From NCBI GenBank assembly GCA_029067895.1, contig JAIEDQ010000040.1:1-49070 (forward strand): DNA of 49,070 bases, read 5' to 3'. Positions 8,349 to 17,524 of the stretch are shown here, piece after piece. The notes under the pieces were generated by a model, which was not told the DNA's origin, did no database searches, and was given only the letters and a program-made list of their open reading frames with translations. Made by a program: the position numbers and the translations under genes. Numbering within the stretch: position 1 is the first letter of the stretch; every line of letters starts with the position of its first letter. The stretch is from Oscillospiraceae bacterium (lineage in GTDB: Bacteria > Bacillota > Clostridia > Oscillospirales > Ruminococcaceae).

Positions 8349-9152
8349 ATGGCGACTGTTATTGTTGTTACGAACCAAAAGGGCGGTGTGGGGAAAACCA
8401 CTACCTGCGCCGCGCTTGCCGGTATTTTCCGCGGCGAGGACAAGCGCGTCCTCTGCATTGATATGGACCCGCAGGGAAATCTTTCCTTTTCTCTGGGCGC
8501 GGAGGACGACGGCTATACCATACACGACGTTATGACGGGCGCGTGCGATATAAGGGAGGCTGTAAAGACTACCCACATATGCGACGTTATAACGTCAAAT
8601 ATTCTGCTTTCGGGAAGCGAGCTTGAGCTTACCTCCGAGCGCAGGGAGTTCATCTTAAAGGACATTCTGAAAATAATCAGATACAGCTATGACTATATTA
8701 TCATAGACACGCCCCCGGCGCTGTCCATACTGACGATAAACGCCTATACCGCGGCGGACGACCTTATTATCCCCATGACCCCCGAAATACTGTCGCTTCA
8801 GGGTATCGCCCAGCTTAAGGAGACTATTACGGCGGTAAAGAAATACTATAATAAACGGCTGAATGTCCGCGGGATACTGCTTACAAAATATGTGAAGAAG
8901 CAGACACTTGCCGAAGAGGTTGCGGAAATGGTGGAGATAGTCGCCGAGCAGCTCAAAACGGAGGTGCTGGACGTGAAGATATCCGTTTCGGTGGCGGCGG
9001 CTGAGGCTCCCGCACATCAGGAGGTTCTGACCACATATTCCCCGAACTGCAAGGCGGCAAAGGACTATATCAAGCTTGCGAAGCTTCTGTACCCCGAGGC
9101 TTTCGACGAGGAACGGACAGTTATCGGCTTCAGAAGAAAGAAAAACAATTAA
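8349..9152 (+). CDS. ParA/Soj/MinD-type ATPase
   Basis: 267 residues with AAAGGAG upstream. The deviant Walker A KGGVGKTTT begins near residue 11, Walker A' CIDMDPQGN near 35, and Walker B-like YIIIDTPPALS near 118, which together define the ParA family. Such ATPases dimerise with ATP and form gradients on DNA or membrane to position plasmids, chromosomes, flagella, pili or chemoreceptors. No ParB-like gene, parS-like repeats or replication gene sit nearby, and the neighbours are PilZ-like and ComFB-like proteins, so a role in positioning a surface or signalling apparatus is more plausible than partition. That role is inference. Confidence 0.93.
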   Translation: MATVIVVTNQKGGVGKTTTCAALAGIFRGEDKRVLCIDMDPQGNLSFSLGAEDDGYTIHDVMTGACDIREAVKTTHICDVITSNILLSGSELELTSERREFILKDILKIIRYSYDYIIIDTPPALSILTINAYTAADDLIIPMTPEILSLQGIAQLKETITAVKKYYNKRLNVRGILLTKYVKKQTLAEEVAEMVEIVAEQLKTEVLDVKISVSVAAAEAPAHQEVLTTYSPNCKAAKDYIKLAKLLYPEAFDEERTVIGFRRKKNN

Positions 9153-9171
9153 ACCGAAAGGATCCTGAAAT

Positions 9172-9675
9172 ATGGCGGGAAAATCTGCAAAAGGCGCAAA
9201 AAACGCAGATACCGAAAACAACGAAAATACAAAGAAAGCCGTTAAGGGCGCGTTCAAAAGCGCGAAGGGCGCAAAGTCCAACAAGACCGAAGCGGTCATG
9301 CGGCTTCTGACGGGCGGGAAAAAGACCGCTCCGAACCCTATTCTGGACAGCAGCTTCAAGGTGGAGAGGATAACGTCGAAAAGCGTCCGCAAGGGTGCGA
9401 ACGGCGCGGAGATAGACATTACGGGCGAGCTTGTGACCGAGCTTCTGCCGCAGGTGCTGGAAAGATTCAACTGCTGCCGCTGCGCGGTGTGCTACGCGGA
9501 GGCTATGGCTGAGGCTATTGACGCCGTTCCCACGCTGAAAATAAGGGTCAACGGCAAGGACGATTTGAGACGTGCCGACAGAATGAAAATGCAGAGCCGC
9601 AGAGAGGTCCTCTGCACGCTCATCAGGCTTGCGATACAGCGGAGACGGTTTCCCAGACACAATATCGGCAACTGA
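9172..9675 (+). CDS. ComFB-like protein with Lys/Ala/Asn-rich N-terminal extension
   Basis: 167 residues starting 19 nt after the ParA-like gene with GAAAGGATCC upstream. The first 55 residues are low-complexity, rich in Lys, Ala, Gly and Asn. The core (about 80-127) reads ITGELVTELLPQVLERFNC, then C102-R-C104-A-V-C107 and AEAMAEAI..VP, which matches the ComFB layout of a helix, CxCxxC, an acidic residue, an Ala/Leu-rich helix and a Pro-containing turn. A basic tail follows (RRADRMKMQSRREV, IQRRRF). ComFB proteins were first named from competence operons, and some have been reported to bind cyclic dinucleotides; that would make this operon carry two possible second-messenger sensors. Homology is by motif only. 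Confidence 0.55.
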   Translation: MAGKSAKGAKNADTENNENTKKAVKGAFKSAKGAKSNKTEAVMRLLTGGKKTAPNPILDSSFKVERITSKSVRKGANGAEIDITGELVTELLPQVLERFNCCRCAVCYAEAMAEAIDAVPTLKIRVNGKDDLRRADRMKMQSRREVLCTLIRLAIQRRRFPRHNIGN

Positions 9676-9743
9676 ATATTTTGGGACGGTATCTTGGGGA
9701 CATGACGGCATTTCCCCGGATATCGTTTTGTTTAAGGTGGGTT

Positions 9744-10418
9744 ATGAGATATAAAAATATTGTTGAGGGACGGTTTGTTTCCCGTCCCAACAGATTTGTG
9801 GCTAATGTGGAAATTGACGGAAAGACAGAGGTGTGCCACGTCAAAAACACGGGACGGTGCAGGGAGCTTCTGACAGAGGGCGCGCAGGTATGGCTGGAAA
9901 AGGCTGAGCCGTCCGCGAAAAGGAAAACTTTGTACGACCTTGTTGCTGTCCGAAAAGGGGACAGGCTCATCAACATGGACAGCGGTGCGCCGAACATTGC
10001 GGCGGGAGAGTTCCTGCCGGCGATTTTTCCGAACAGCATTATCAGGTCGGAGTACAGCTATGGGAACTCGCGGTTTGATTTTTACATAGAGCAGGGCGGC
10101 AGGAAAATACTGCTTGAGGTAAAGGGTGTTACTCTTGAAGAGGACGGCATAGTCAGGTTTCCCGACGCCCCCACGAAGCGGGGCGTGAAGCATATAAACG
10201 AGCTGTCAAGGTGTCTTGACGAGGGATTCGAGACCTATCTGCTGTTCGTGATACAAATGGCGGACGTGCGGTACTTTACGCCCAACGACGCCACTCACCC
10301 AGAGTTCGGACAGGCTCTGAGACGGGCGGCGGAGCGGGGAGTACAGCTTATGGCTTACGACTGCAAAGTAACTCCCGACAGCATGAAAATAAGGAACAAG
10401 GTGGAAATAAAACTATGA
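9744..10418 (+). CDS. sfsA: SfsA family protein (sugar fermentation stimulation / putative nuclease)
   Basis: 224 residues from the ATG at 9744 with AAGGTG just upstream; an earlier in-frame ATG lacks a ribosome site. Hallmarks are the N-terminal FVSRPNRFVANVEIDG, CHVKNTGRCRELL, and the central FDFYIEQGGRKILLEVKGVTL containing the D-x(n)-E-x-K arrangement of restriction-endonuclease-like folds, plus FPDAPTKRGVKHINEL. SfsA was named from a maltose phenotype in E. coli; the fold suggests DNA or RNA binding or cleavage. Length is normal. The stop overlaps the start of the next small gene by four bases (ATGA). Confidence 0.93.
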   Translation: MRYKNIVEGRFVSRPNRFVANVEIDGKTEVCHVKNTGRCRELLTEGAQVWLEKAEPSAKRKTLYDLVAVRKGDRLINMDSGAPNIAAGEFLPAIFPNSIIRSEYSYGNSRFDFYIEQGGRKILLEVKGVTLEEDGIVRFPDAPTKRGVKHINELSRCLDEGFETYLLFVIQMADVRYFTPNDATHPEFGQALRRAAERGVQLMAYDCKVTPDSMKIRNKVEIKL

Positions 10419-10588
10419 GCGAATGCGAAAGCTGCGTGAACTACGTTTACGATGAGGATTGGGAGCAGTACGTCTGCGCCGCCGATCTTGACGAGGACGA
10501 AATGGGAAGATTTCTCAGCGGAAACAGCCGCGAATGCCATTGGTACCGCCTTGACGACGAGTACGGAGTGGTCAGAAAACAAATGTGA
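10415..10588 (+). CDS. Small Cys-rich acidic protein, DUF6472-type
   Basis: 57 residues. The ATG overlaps the sfsA stop as ATGA. The sequence starts MSECESCVNYVYDEDWEQYVC and continues DLDEDEMGRFLSG, REC and YRLDDEYG, ending VVRKQM. The four cysteines (C4, C7, C21, C41) suggest a metal-binding knuckle. The pattern matches the DUF6472 group of short Clostridia proteins as I remember it. Function is unknown. Coupling to sfsA is the only functional hint. Confidence 0.75.
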   Translation: MSECESCVNYVYDEDWEQYVCAADLDEDEMGRFLSGNSRECHWYRLDDEYGVVRKQM

Positions 10589-10654
10589 TCGGATTTTATA
10601 CAAAATATTGATGATCGGTGTGTAAATTTGTGCAAATTTGCCGATATAAATTCC

Positions 10655-10683
10655 TTTACTTTTTTTTGAAAATATGGTATTAT
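10655..10683 (+). promoter_or_regulatory. Probable promoter of the FN3 surface protein gene
   Basis: TTTACT (10655-10660), 17-nt spacer, TATTAT (10678-10683); an A/T-rich neighbourhood gives several overlapping alternatives. Leader to the ATG at 10758 is about 70 nt. Confidence 0.5.
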
Positions 10684-10757
10684 TATAACAATGGCTAAGT
10701 GTCTTTAAAAATAAACAAGACGGACGAATAACGTCCCGCTATATATGGAGGGTATCT

Positions 10758-13700
10758 ATGCTGGATTTTAATACCAAAAAGGAAATGCTTCGGCGCTTAA
10801 AGTCGCGGCGGAGTAAAAATAAGCTGATGTGGCTGCCATGCGTTATCGCGGAGCTGTTCGTGAAGCTGTGGTACGCCTTGCTGTGCCGCGCAGACCTTGC
10901 TCTGTCGGACAAAAACGGAAACTTCCTCGGAGTCAAAAAGCCCAAGGAAAAATCCAAAGCCCGCAGGCAGGACGATATCGTATATGTCAAGAAGCCTTTC
11001 TGGGGACGTGTTATGTCCGCTGTTCTGGCGGCGGCGTTTCTTCTTATGGTCGCGCCCGAGCTGGATATTGACCTGGGCATCACCGCAAGCGCGGTAGGTA
11101 CCGCTATATCCGTAAAGGACGACGATACGGGAAAAACATACCGCCTTATCCCCAAGATCGACGGAGCGACCGTCGGCGAAACAGAGGCGTATCTGGAGGA
11201 CGAATACCTCCACGCGCGCGACTGCGTTACGGCGGATATAACAAGCTTAAAAACAGCCAACGGCGCACTTCAGATAACATGGGCGTACAGAGTTGAAGCG
11301 GGCTGTAATCACGTTGACGAAAGCGGCAGACATTTCAGTACAGACTATCCTGTTACAAATATCATCGACCACTACATCGTAAGGGTCGAGAACGCTTCCG
11401 GATACAAAAGAGATTTTGAATATCCGAACAATCAGACTTCGGCGGAGATCACGGGACTTCCGAACAATGACAACGAGTACACGGTAACTATCATTCCGAT
11501 AGCAAAAATGCAGCTCTGGCGTTTCAGACAGGGCGATCCTGACGCAACGGACGAACAGCTTCAGAAAACTGTCGTAGGTCAGGTATCGGGACGAAAAGAC
11601 AGTATTGTTGAAAGTGATATCAGACACACCTTTTCTATACAGTACGGCGTTTATTTTAATGCGAAGCTTGACAAGCCGAATCTGACGGTCGGCTATGACA
11701 ATAACGGTACCTTTACTGCGTTCCCGGCAGGCGAGGAATATTCCTATGACGATCAGGTCTACCTCAAATGGAACAAGGTAGTACAGCAGGGCGGCAACGA
11801 TGCAGGCGGCGAAGCGACAGGCTACCGCGTGCATGTAAGCGACAACGGCGGAACGACTTGGAGACAGACGGCATATCCGAAAAGCGACAGCAGACTGATT
11901 GACGACGGCGACAGCCTCAGACTGGCTGTATCGGTAAATCCCGGTCTGCATTATCAGTTCTTTGTTGAAGCCTACAAGGTAAACTGGCCCGAAAGCAGCA
12001 CCGAGTACAACACGGGAAATGCAGGCATGATCACCAGCGCAAGCAACCCTGTGGGAAACGGCAAGGATCTTTACACCGCTCCCGTTACGCCCGATATAAC
12101 CGCAACTCAGAGAGTTTCCTCAAGCGGAAGCACGTTCTATGAGATCAACGTTGCGCATCTGGGCGGCGACAACAACTACGACGGAATTTACCTTTTCAGA
12201 ACCGAGGGCGAAGAGATAACAGACGAGTATCTGAAAAATCACAATATAGACAATCCTTACAGCACGTTCGGCGAGTGGCTTGCAAAAACCGCGACCCGCG
12301 ACGGAAACAAGGCATATTTCAATCTGAAGATCATGCAGTCGGCTTTTGTAAATTCCAATACATATTCCGACAATGATATCATAGAAGGCAAAACATACTA
12401 TTATTATGCTGTAGCACACCGCGATATCCAGTCCGGCTCCAGCGCGGTGCATATCCTTTACGCAAAAAGATACACCTACACAAACACTACGTTCAGGCTC
12501 GACAGCTTTAAAAAGATCGTTCCCGTAATAAATAAGGTTACCAGCGCAGACGGTCAGGTCACCATCGAGTGGGATCCTATCAACAACGCGGAACGCTATG
12601 AGCTTCAGGCAAGACAGACAGGTATCCATGACGAGAACAACAAGACTGTTGATTACGACGGCGTGTGGGAGACTATCTATAACGGTCCCAACAGGACTTA
12701 TGTACACGATAACCTTTATAACAGCGACAGATACGAGTACAGAGTCCGCGCAGTTGTGGATATGAGATCAATGGAGGACGAAAATACAGTCTCGGAACAG
12801 ATCACCACACAGTGGTCAAAGATCGCGCGTGCGACTGTCGGTACTCTCCTTGATACTCCTATGAACGTCAGAGCAACGTCCTCCGACGGTCAGGCTGTCA
12901 TTTCTTGGGACGCTGTTGCGGGTGCGACAGGCTATGACCTGCACTACACAAGCAACGACCCCGAAGATCCACAGGGCGTTATCGGCGGTCTGAAAAGAAC
13001 CACATACACCCATACAAATATTAAAAACGACAAGGTCTACACCTATTGGGTAGTTGCCTACAAGGAGATCGCTATCGGCGGAGATCCTCAGAATCCGCAG
13101 AAGGTAACGGGCAAGGAATCCAACAAGGTCAAGATCAGGATCGGTCAGGCTCTTACCACACCGCAGAACCTTAAAGCTACCACGACCGACGGAACCGTAA
13201 ACATAAGCTGGAATGCCGTAGCGGGCGCTTCAGGCTATAAGCTGCACTACAAATATGTCAAGAAAAACGGAGAAACCTGCGACTACACCGAAAAAACTGT
13301 TTTCGATGTGACAAGTCCCACCTATATCCATGCCGGACTTAACAACGGCGACAGATATACATATTATGTCGAAGCCTATAAGGAAGTAAGCGGCGAACCG
13401 GTTTACGGTCCTCAGTCGGACGAGGTGTGGGTAATTGTCGGAGTGCCTCTCGACGCTCCCAAGGACTTCTCAGGAACAACTACCGACGGAATCGTTAATC
13501 TGACATGGACGGCTGTAAGAGGTGCAGAGGGCTACGTGCTGTATTTCCGCAGAAACGGCGGAGGCTGGCAGGAGGTCGATATCAGCAGAACGAGCTTCCA
13601 GCATACGGGTCTCAGCAACGGAGACAGATACGAGTACTATGTAAAAGCCTATAAGACAGTAAACGGCGAGAGAATTTACAGCTTTGACGAATCCAATCAC

Positions 13701-14969
13701 CTTAACTTTACGATAGGCGACGAGCTTGACTCTCCAAAGGATTTCAACGTTGTGACCACAGACGGTCAGGCTTCCCTGACATGGACGGCAGTCAGAGGTG
13801 CGGAGGGCTATATAGTTTACGCTTACGGCGGAGGACGCTCCTATCAGTTTGATGTGAGCAGACCCTCTTATGTTCATACAAATCTCATTAACGGCGACAG
13901 CTGGACATATTATGTAGTTGCCTATAAGACTGTAAACGGAACAAGAGTATACAGCAATCCCACAAAGTCTATAACTATTACTACAGGAATTTCCATCAAC
14001 GCGGTAATAGACCTTGTCGCAACGGCGGGAAACCGTCAGGTAGACCTGAGCTGGACAGCCGTTAAGGGCGCGGAAGGATATGTTGTTTATCTTTACAACT
14101 CCAAAACAATGGAGTTTGAGCCCATAACCGTTATAAGCGGAACCAAGTATTCTCATACCGGACTTAAAAACGGTCAGAAGTATACCTATATGGTTGCTCC
14201 CTATAAGACAGTAAACGGCGAAAGATTCTACGGCGAGTACTCCATGTCGGTAACGGCAATCCCGTCAACAGGCTCTGTAACAGATGTAGACACCGTTCTT
14301 AATGTAAGGGGTACTACTCCTTACGGCATCTCACACAGCGAATATATTGACGCCAGCGCAAATCACGCCGCATTTGACGAGGCGGTAGACGTTTACTTTA
14401 CCACCAACAGAGAATCCACCGATGCGGTAAAGGACGTGCTTAAGCATTATGCCGACGGACTGAGCAGCTTCATAATCTATCCTTTCGATATAAGCATTTA
14501 TAAAGAGGGCACAAAGATCGAGGTCGAGCCCAATCCCGGCTATACTGTGACGGTAACAATGCCTATCCCTGACAGGCTTATCGCTTACCGCGACTACATC
14601 ACGGTAGTCCATATCGGCGACGGAATGAGCGACCTTGAGGAGATCACAGCGGATTCCGCAGAGGACTGGATCCGTACCGCGGATACAACGCTTGAAGTTC
14701 TGCCCTGCGCTATCGTGGATATCGACAACATATGGTGCGTTCAGTTCGTATGCTCCAGCTTCTCCCCCTATGCACTTGTAATTTACAAGGAGCATATTCA
14801 GGATATTTCTTCTGGCGGAGGAATCATAAACGGCGACTTTGCGGGCATCTTCAATTCGGGAGTGCTCCTTTCAACCACGCTTCCCGACATTATGCCCCAC
14901 AACAAGAAGCTTAAAGTCGTACAGGGCGGCAAAAAAAGATATCGCATAAAGAGCGTTGAAAAAAGATAA
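10758..14969 (+). CDS. Large multi-fibronectin-type-III surface or secreted protein
   Basis: 1403 residues with TGGAGGG upstream of the ATG. The N-terminus is odd: about 80 residues rich in Lys/Arg with one hydrophobic stretch (about 23-43), then a second strongly hydrophobic segment (about 83-102) ending at ITASA, which may serve as signal or anchor. Three divergent beta modules (about 160-590) are followed by six clear FN3 modules starting near residues 597, 697, 798, 896, 989 and 1078, each with a D/G-x-V-x-(I/L)-x-W core, a GY(x)LHY-type strand and a YxYxVxAYK strand. A different C-terminal domain starts near 1172, includes SSFSPYALVIY, and ends in a basic tail. No LPXTG-type sorting signal is present. 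Likely an adhesion or scaffold protein on the cell surface; the ligand is unknown. A strong terminator follows, so it is monocistronic. Confidence 0.88.
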   Translation: MLDFNTKKEMLRRLKSRRSKNKLMWLPCVIAELFVKLWYALLCRADLALSDKNGNFLGVKKPKEKSKARRQDDIVYVKKPFWGRVMSAVLAAAFLLMVAPELDIDLGITASAVGTAISVKDDDTGKTYRLIPKIDGATVGETEAYLEDEYLHARDCVTADITSLKTANGALQITWAYRVEAGCNHVDESGRHFSTDYPVTNIIDHYIVRVENASGYKRDFEYPNNQTSAEITGLPNNDNEYTVTIIPIAKMQLWRFRQGDPDATDEQLQKTVVGQVSGRKDSIVESDIRHTFSIQYGVYFNAKLDKPNLTVGYDNNGTFTAFPAGEEYSYDDQVYLKWNKVVQQGGNDAGGEATGYRVHVSDNGGTTWRQTAYPKSDSRLIDDGDSLRLAVSVNPGLHYQFFVEAYKVNWPESSTEYNTGNAGMITSASNPVGNGKDLYTAPVTPDITATQRVSSSGSTFYEINVAHLGGDNNYDGIYLFRTEGEEITDEYLKNHNIDNPYSTFGEWLAKTATRDGNKAYFNLKIMQSAFVNSNTYSDNDIIEGKTYYYYAVAHRDIQSGSSAVHILYAKRYTYTNTTFRLDSFKKIVPVINKVTSADGQVTIEWDPINNAERYELQARQTGIHDENNKTVDYDGVWETIYNGPNRTYVHDNLYNSDRYEYRVRAVVDMRSMEDENTVSEQITTQWSKIARATVGTLLDTPMNVRATSSDGQAVISWDAVAGATGYDLHYTSNDPEDPQGVIGGLKRTTYTHTNIKNDKVYTYWVVAYKEIAIGGDPQNPQKVTGKESNKVKIRIGQALTTPQNLKATTTDGTVNISWNAVAGASGYKLHYKYVKKNGETCDYTEKTVFDVTSPTYIHAGLNNGDRYTYYVEAYKEVSGEPVYGPQSDEVWVIVGVPLDAPKDFSGTTTDGIVNLTWTAVRGAEGYVLYFRRNGGGWQEVDISRTSFQHTGLSNGDRYEYYVKAYKTVNGERIYSFDESNHLNFTIGDELDSPKDFNVVTTDGQASLTWTAVRGAEGYIVYAYGGGRSYQFDVSRPSYVHTNLINGDSWTYYVVAYKTVNGTRVYSNPTKSITITTGISINAVIDLVATAGNRQVDLSWTAVKGAEGYVVYLYNSKTMEFEPITVISGTKYSHTGLKNGQKYTYMVAPYKTVNGERFYGEYSMSVTAIPSTGSVTDVDTVLNVRGTTPYGISHSEYIDASANHAAFDEAVDVYFTTNRESTDAVKDVLKHYADGLSSFIIYPFDISIYKEGTKIEVEPNPGYTVTVTMPIPDRLIAYRDYITVVHIGDGMSDLEEITADSAEDWIRTADTTLEVLPCAIVDIDNIWCVQFVCSSFSPYALVIYKEHIQDISSGGGIINGDFAGIFNSGVLLSTTLPDIMPHNKKLKVVQGGKKRYRIKSVEKR

Positions 14970-14975
14970 CTATAG

Positions 14976-15010
14976 GCGGGTCGGTTTAAAGTCCGACCCG
15001 CTTTTATTTT
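14976..15010 (+). terminator. Rho-independent terminator after the FN3 gene
   Basis: GCGGGTCGG (14976-14984) pairs perfectly with CCGACCCGC (14993-15001) around an 8-nt loop and is followed by TTTTATTTT. Confidence 0.9.
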
Positions 15011-15084
15011 GTACAATTCGGGGGCGCGGGTTCGGCTCTGATTTGGCATTTGTGTTGAAAATGCCGCAGGGAGTGTCCGAACGA

Positions 15085-15113
15085 TTGACAGAAATGATTT
15101 GCGGGTGTATAAT
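15085..15113 (+). promoter_or_regulatory. Consensus sigma-A promoter of the 599-residue lipoprotein
   Basis: TTGACA (15085-15090), 17-nt spacer, TATAAT (15108-15113): both hexamers are perfect consensus, implying strong expression. Leader about 45 nt. Confidence 0.9.
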
Positions 15114-15164
15114 TTAAAAAAATAAACCAATTCATATCAGCAATTTATGCGGAAAGGAATCATC

Positions 15165-16964
15165 ATGAAAAAGATTTTTGGAGGACTTAAAGCGGCAGCC
15201 TGCGGTGCGGCGGCAGCGGCGGTCATGCTGACGATGTCGGGCTGTACAAACTACTCGAAAATGCTCAGCGAGCAGCCTGCGGAGTACATTTCCATGGCGC
15301 AGGAAAACACAATGAAAGCCGTTGTGGGCGGAGGCTTCGGGGCGGAGTGCAAGCTTTTGCAGGAAGCAAGCGAGAACGGCTCCTTTAAGCTGGATTTTGA
15401 GGTTGAGGGCTTGCAGTTTAACGGTGAGCTGTACGTCAACGAAAAGGACGGGAAAGCCGCTCAGGTCTATAAGCTGACAGGTACGGAGGGCACTTCCGCG
15501 GAGGTTTATATCTATGCGGGCAAGGACGGCTTGAAGTTCGGCACTGACGGAAATTCGGGCAGACACGTCTATGATGTGACATTCGAGGGCTTTGCGGAAA
15601 AACTGGCGGCTTCTATCTTCGCTCCCGATTCGGGCTCGGAGTACGCTATGGAGCAGTCGGAGTACGATACGTTCATTCAGTACATAGAGGAGATATCCTC
15701 TGCCGCCGCAGGAGAGGACACGGAGTCCGCGGATAAGCTGTCGGCGATAGTCGAGGACTACATGGCGGCGCACCCTCCCGTTACCGAGGAAAATGTGGAA
15801 TCGGATATCGGCGGCGAGACCGTAAGCGCGAATATCGTTACCTACAGCTTTGCAAAAGAGGACATCGTTTCCATTGCTGAACAGCTTACCGACCTGTATC
15901 TGGAGGAGTACGCCGACGAGCAGGAGTTTGAATACTACACCAAGGACGAAATGAAAGAACAGATCATGTCAACATTTGACGAGCTTGACGATTGCAGCAT
16001 CAAGGTAGTACACTATGTAAACAGCAAGAGCCATATGCTTATGATGTCCGATATTGATATGCTGGCTTCTGCCGATGGGGAGAATATGTGCTTTTACGTT
16101 GACGTTCTTTACGGCGCAGACCCCGAAAATTCCAATAAGCAAAGCTTCAAGGCGGGCGTAAGCGCGGACGGCGAGGAGTACGCAATTGCAGCGGATATCA
16201 CAATGAATGACAACGGCTCGGAGACGGTATTTTCTCTTACCGACAACGGTGAGACCAGCGAGCTTGCAACCCTTTCTTCCAACAGGGACGGAGAGAACTA
16301 CACGATAACTCTGGACATTCCCGATGCGGAAATTTCCTGCAAGGCTGAGGGTACGGTAAAAACAGGCGGAAAATCCTTTGAGATAACGCTGGACAGAATT
16401 TCCGCAGTAAACGGTTCAACAGAGGTATCATATCTGCCAAAGGGCGTTGTTACCGTTGAAAAGGGCGGCGCTATGCCTGCGCTTGACGCGGAGAAAGAAT
16501 TCCTCGACATTACCGAGGAGGAGCTTGATACTCTGCTTGAAAATATCGAAAGCGACTTTTCCGCGGTCATGGAGGAAACTGCTCCGGGCAGCGCAATGGG
16601 CAATTATATTCGAAAGTCCAAGATATCTTCTGCGAATGCCAACGCGAAAATGTGTCATACAACTGTTATGACAACGCTTATTCAGGCAGTTATTGATGAT
16701 CAGGCTTTTTCGGGCAGTGAGATATCAAACAGCGGCAAAGCAAATTTCAGCATTGGAGGCACAGAAGTCGATTGCACAGACTATTTGGGCGAAAGCTTTG
16801 AGGGATATGTGTACGGGGAATTTGACGGTGAGGACTGTACCGTTAATTATATACTTTGGTCGGAAGACCCTATCCCCGATAACATGAAAAAGCCGCTTTC
16901 CTACGACGAGCAAACGGAGCTTGCGGAGCAGGGAACTTATATCGGCTGTTATCCGTTACAATAA
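15165..16964 (+). CDS. Lipoprotein of unknown function, 599 residues
   Basis: Start at ATG 15165 with GGAAAGGAA upstream; an earlier in-frame ATG (15147) has no ribosome site. The N-terminus MKKIFGGLK leads into an Ala-rich hydrophobic core and lipobox MSGC, so it is predicted to be lipid-anchored outside the membrane. The body is acidic (many Glu, Asp) with alternating beta-like strands (VYKLTGTEGTSAEVYIYAG, FEITLDRISAVNGSTEVSYL). The last 110 residues start with a helix KISSANANAKMCHTTVM and contain three Cys. I do not recognise a family. A perfect consensus promoter and a terminator flank it, so it is a single, probably highly expressed gene. Confidence 0.85.
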   Translation: MKKIFGGLKAAACGAAAAAVMLTMSGCTNYSKMLSEQPAEYISMAQENTMKAVVGGGFGAECKLLQEASENGSFKLDFEVEGLQFNGELYVNEKDGKAAQVYKLTGTEGTSAEVYIYAGKDGLKFGTDGNSGRHVYDVTFEGFAEKLAASIFAPDSGSEYAMEQSEYDTFIQYIEEISSAAAGEDTESADKLSAIVEDYMAAHPPVTEENVESDIGGETVSANIVTYSFAKEDIVSIAEQLTDLYLEEYADEQEFEYYTKDEMKEQIMSTFDELDDCSIKVVHYVNSKSHMLMMSDIDMLASADGENMCFYVDVLYGADPENSNKQSFKAGVSADGEEYAIAADITMNDNGSETVFSLTDNGETSELATLSSNRDGENYTITLDIPDAEISCKAEGTVKTGGKSFEITLDRISAVNGSTEVSYLPKGVVTVEKGGAMPALDAEKEFLDITEEELDTLLENIESDFSAVMEETAPGSAMGNYIRKSKISSANANAKMCHTTVMTTLIQAVIDDQAFSGSEISNSGKANFSIGGTEVDCTDYLGESFEGYVYGEFDGEDCTVNYILWSEDPIPDNMKKPLSYDEQTELAEQGTYIGCYPLQ

Positions 16965-16970
16965 ACGATC

Positions 16971-16998
16971 AAAAGGGTACCGAACGGTACCCTTTTTA
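16971..16998 (+). terminator. Terminator after the 599-residue lipoprotein
   Basis: AAAGGGTACC and GGTACCCTTT arms around a GAAC loop, followed by a short T run. The run is immediately followed by AAGGAG, the ribosome site of the next gene, so the next gene depends on read-through or on a promoter I do not see. Confidence 0.75.
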
Positions 16999-17008
16999 AG
17001 GAGATAAT

Positions 17009-17506
17009 ATGGAAATACGCAGACTTCGCGAAGAGGACGACAGAAACGCTCTGAGCCGCATTTACGAGGAAAGCTGGAGGTTCGCCTATAAAGGCATTAT
17101 CCCGCAGGACTATCTGGACAGCATACCGAAAGGACAGTGGGCGGCTTCCGCGGACAAACCGAATATCAGCACGCTCATAGTGACCGAAAACGGCGAAATG
17201 ATCGGCACGGCAAGCTTTTGTCCCTCCCGCTTTGAGGACATGGCGGGTTGGGGAGAGATAGTGTCGATTTATCTTCTGCCCGACCATATGGGAAAGGGAT
17301 ACGGAAAAATGCTTTTTGCCGAAGCCGTCCGCGGTCTTGAGGAAATGGGCTTTCGGGACATATTTCTCTGGGTGCTGGAGGAAAATACTAATGCAAGACG
17401 CTTTTATGAAAAGCAGGGCTTTGTCCGGGGCGGAAAACATCTTGATGTCAATATCGGTGGGAAACCGCTTCGGGAAATACAGTACGTCAGAAAAAACGGC
17501 GATTGA
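17009..17506 (+). CDS. GNAT family N-acetyltransferase
   Basis: 165 residues with AAGGAG seven bases before the ATG. The GNAT core is clear: the N-terminal strand MEIRRLREED, the strand IGTASF, motif A IVSIYLLPDHMGKGYGKMLF with the acetyl-CoA-binding MGKGYG loop, and motif B NARRFYEKQGF. The family transfers acetyl groups from acetyl-CoA to amines; substrate is not predictable. It starts right after the preceding terminator and ends 18 nt before uvrC, so the two are probably co-transcribed. Confidence 0.9.
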   Translation: MEIRRLREEDDRNALSRIYEESWRFAYKGIIPQDYLDSIPKGQWAASADKPNISTLIVTENGEMIGTASFCPSRFEDMAGWGEIVSIYLLPDHMGKGYGKMLFAEAVRGLEEMGFRDIFLWVLEENTNARRFYEKQGFVRGGKHLDVNIGGKPLREIQYVRKNGD

Positions 17507-17524
17507 TGTTCGGAGGTATTCGGA

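Noticed and set aside
8349-9152. Plasmid or chromosome partition locus
   Set aside because: ParA-like gene only; no ParB, no centromere-like repeats, no replication gene.
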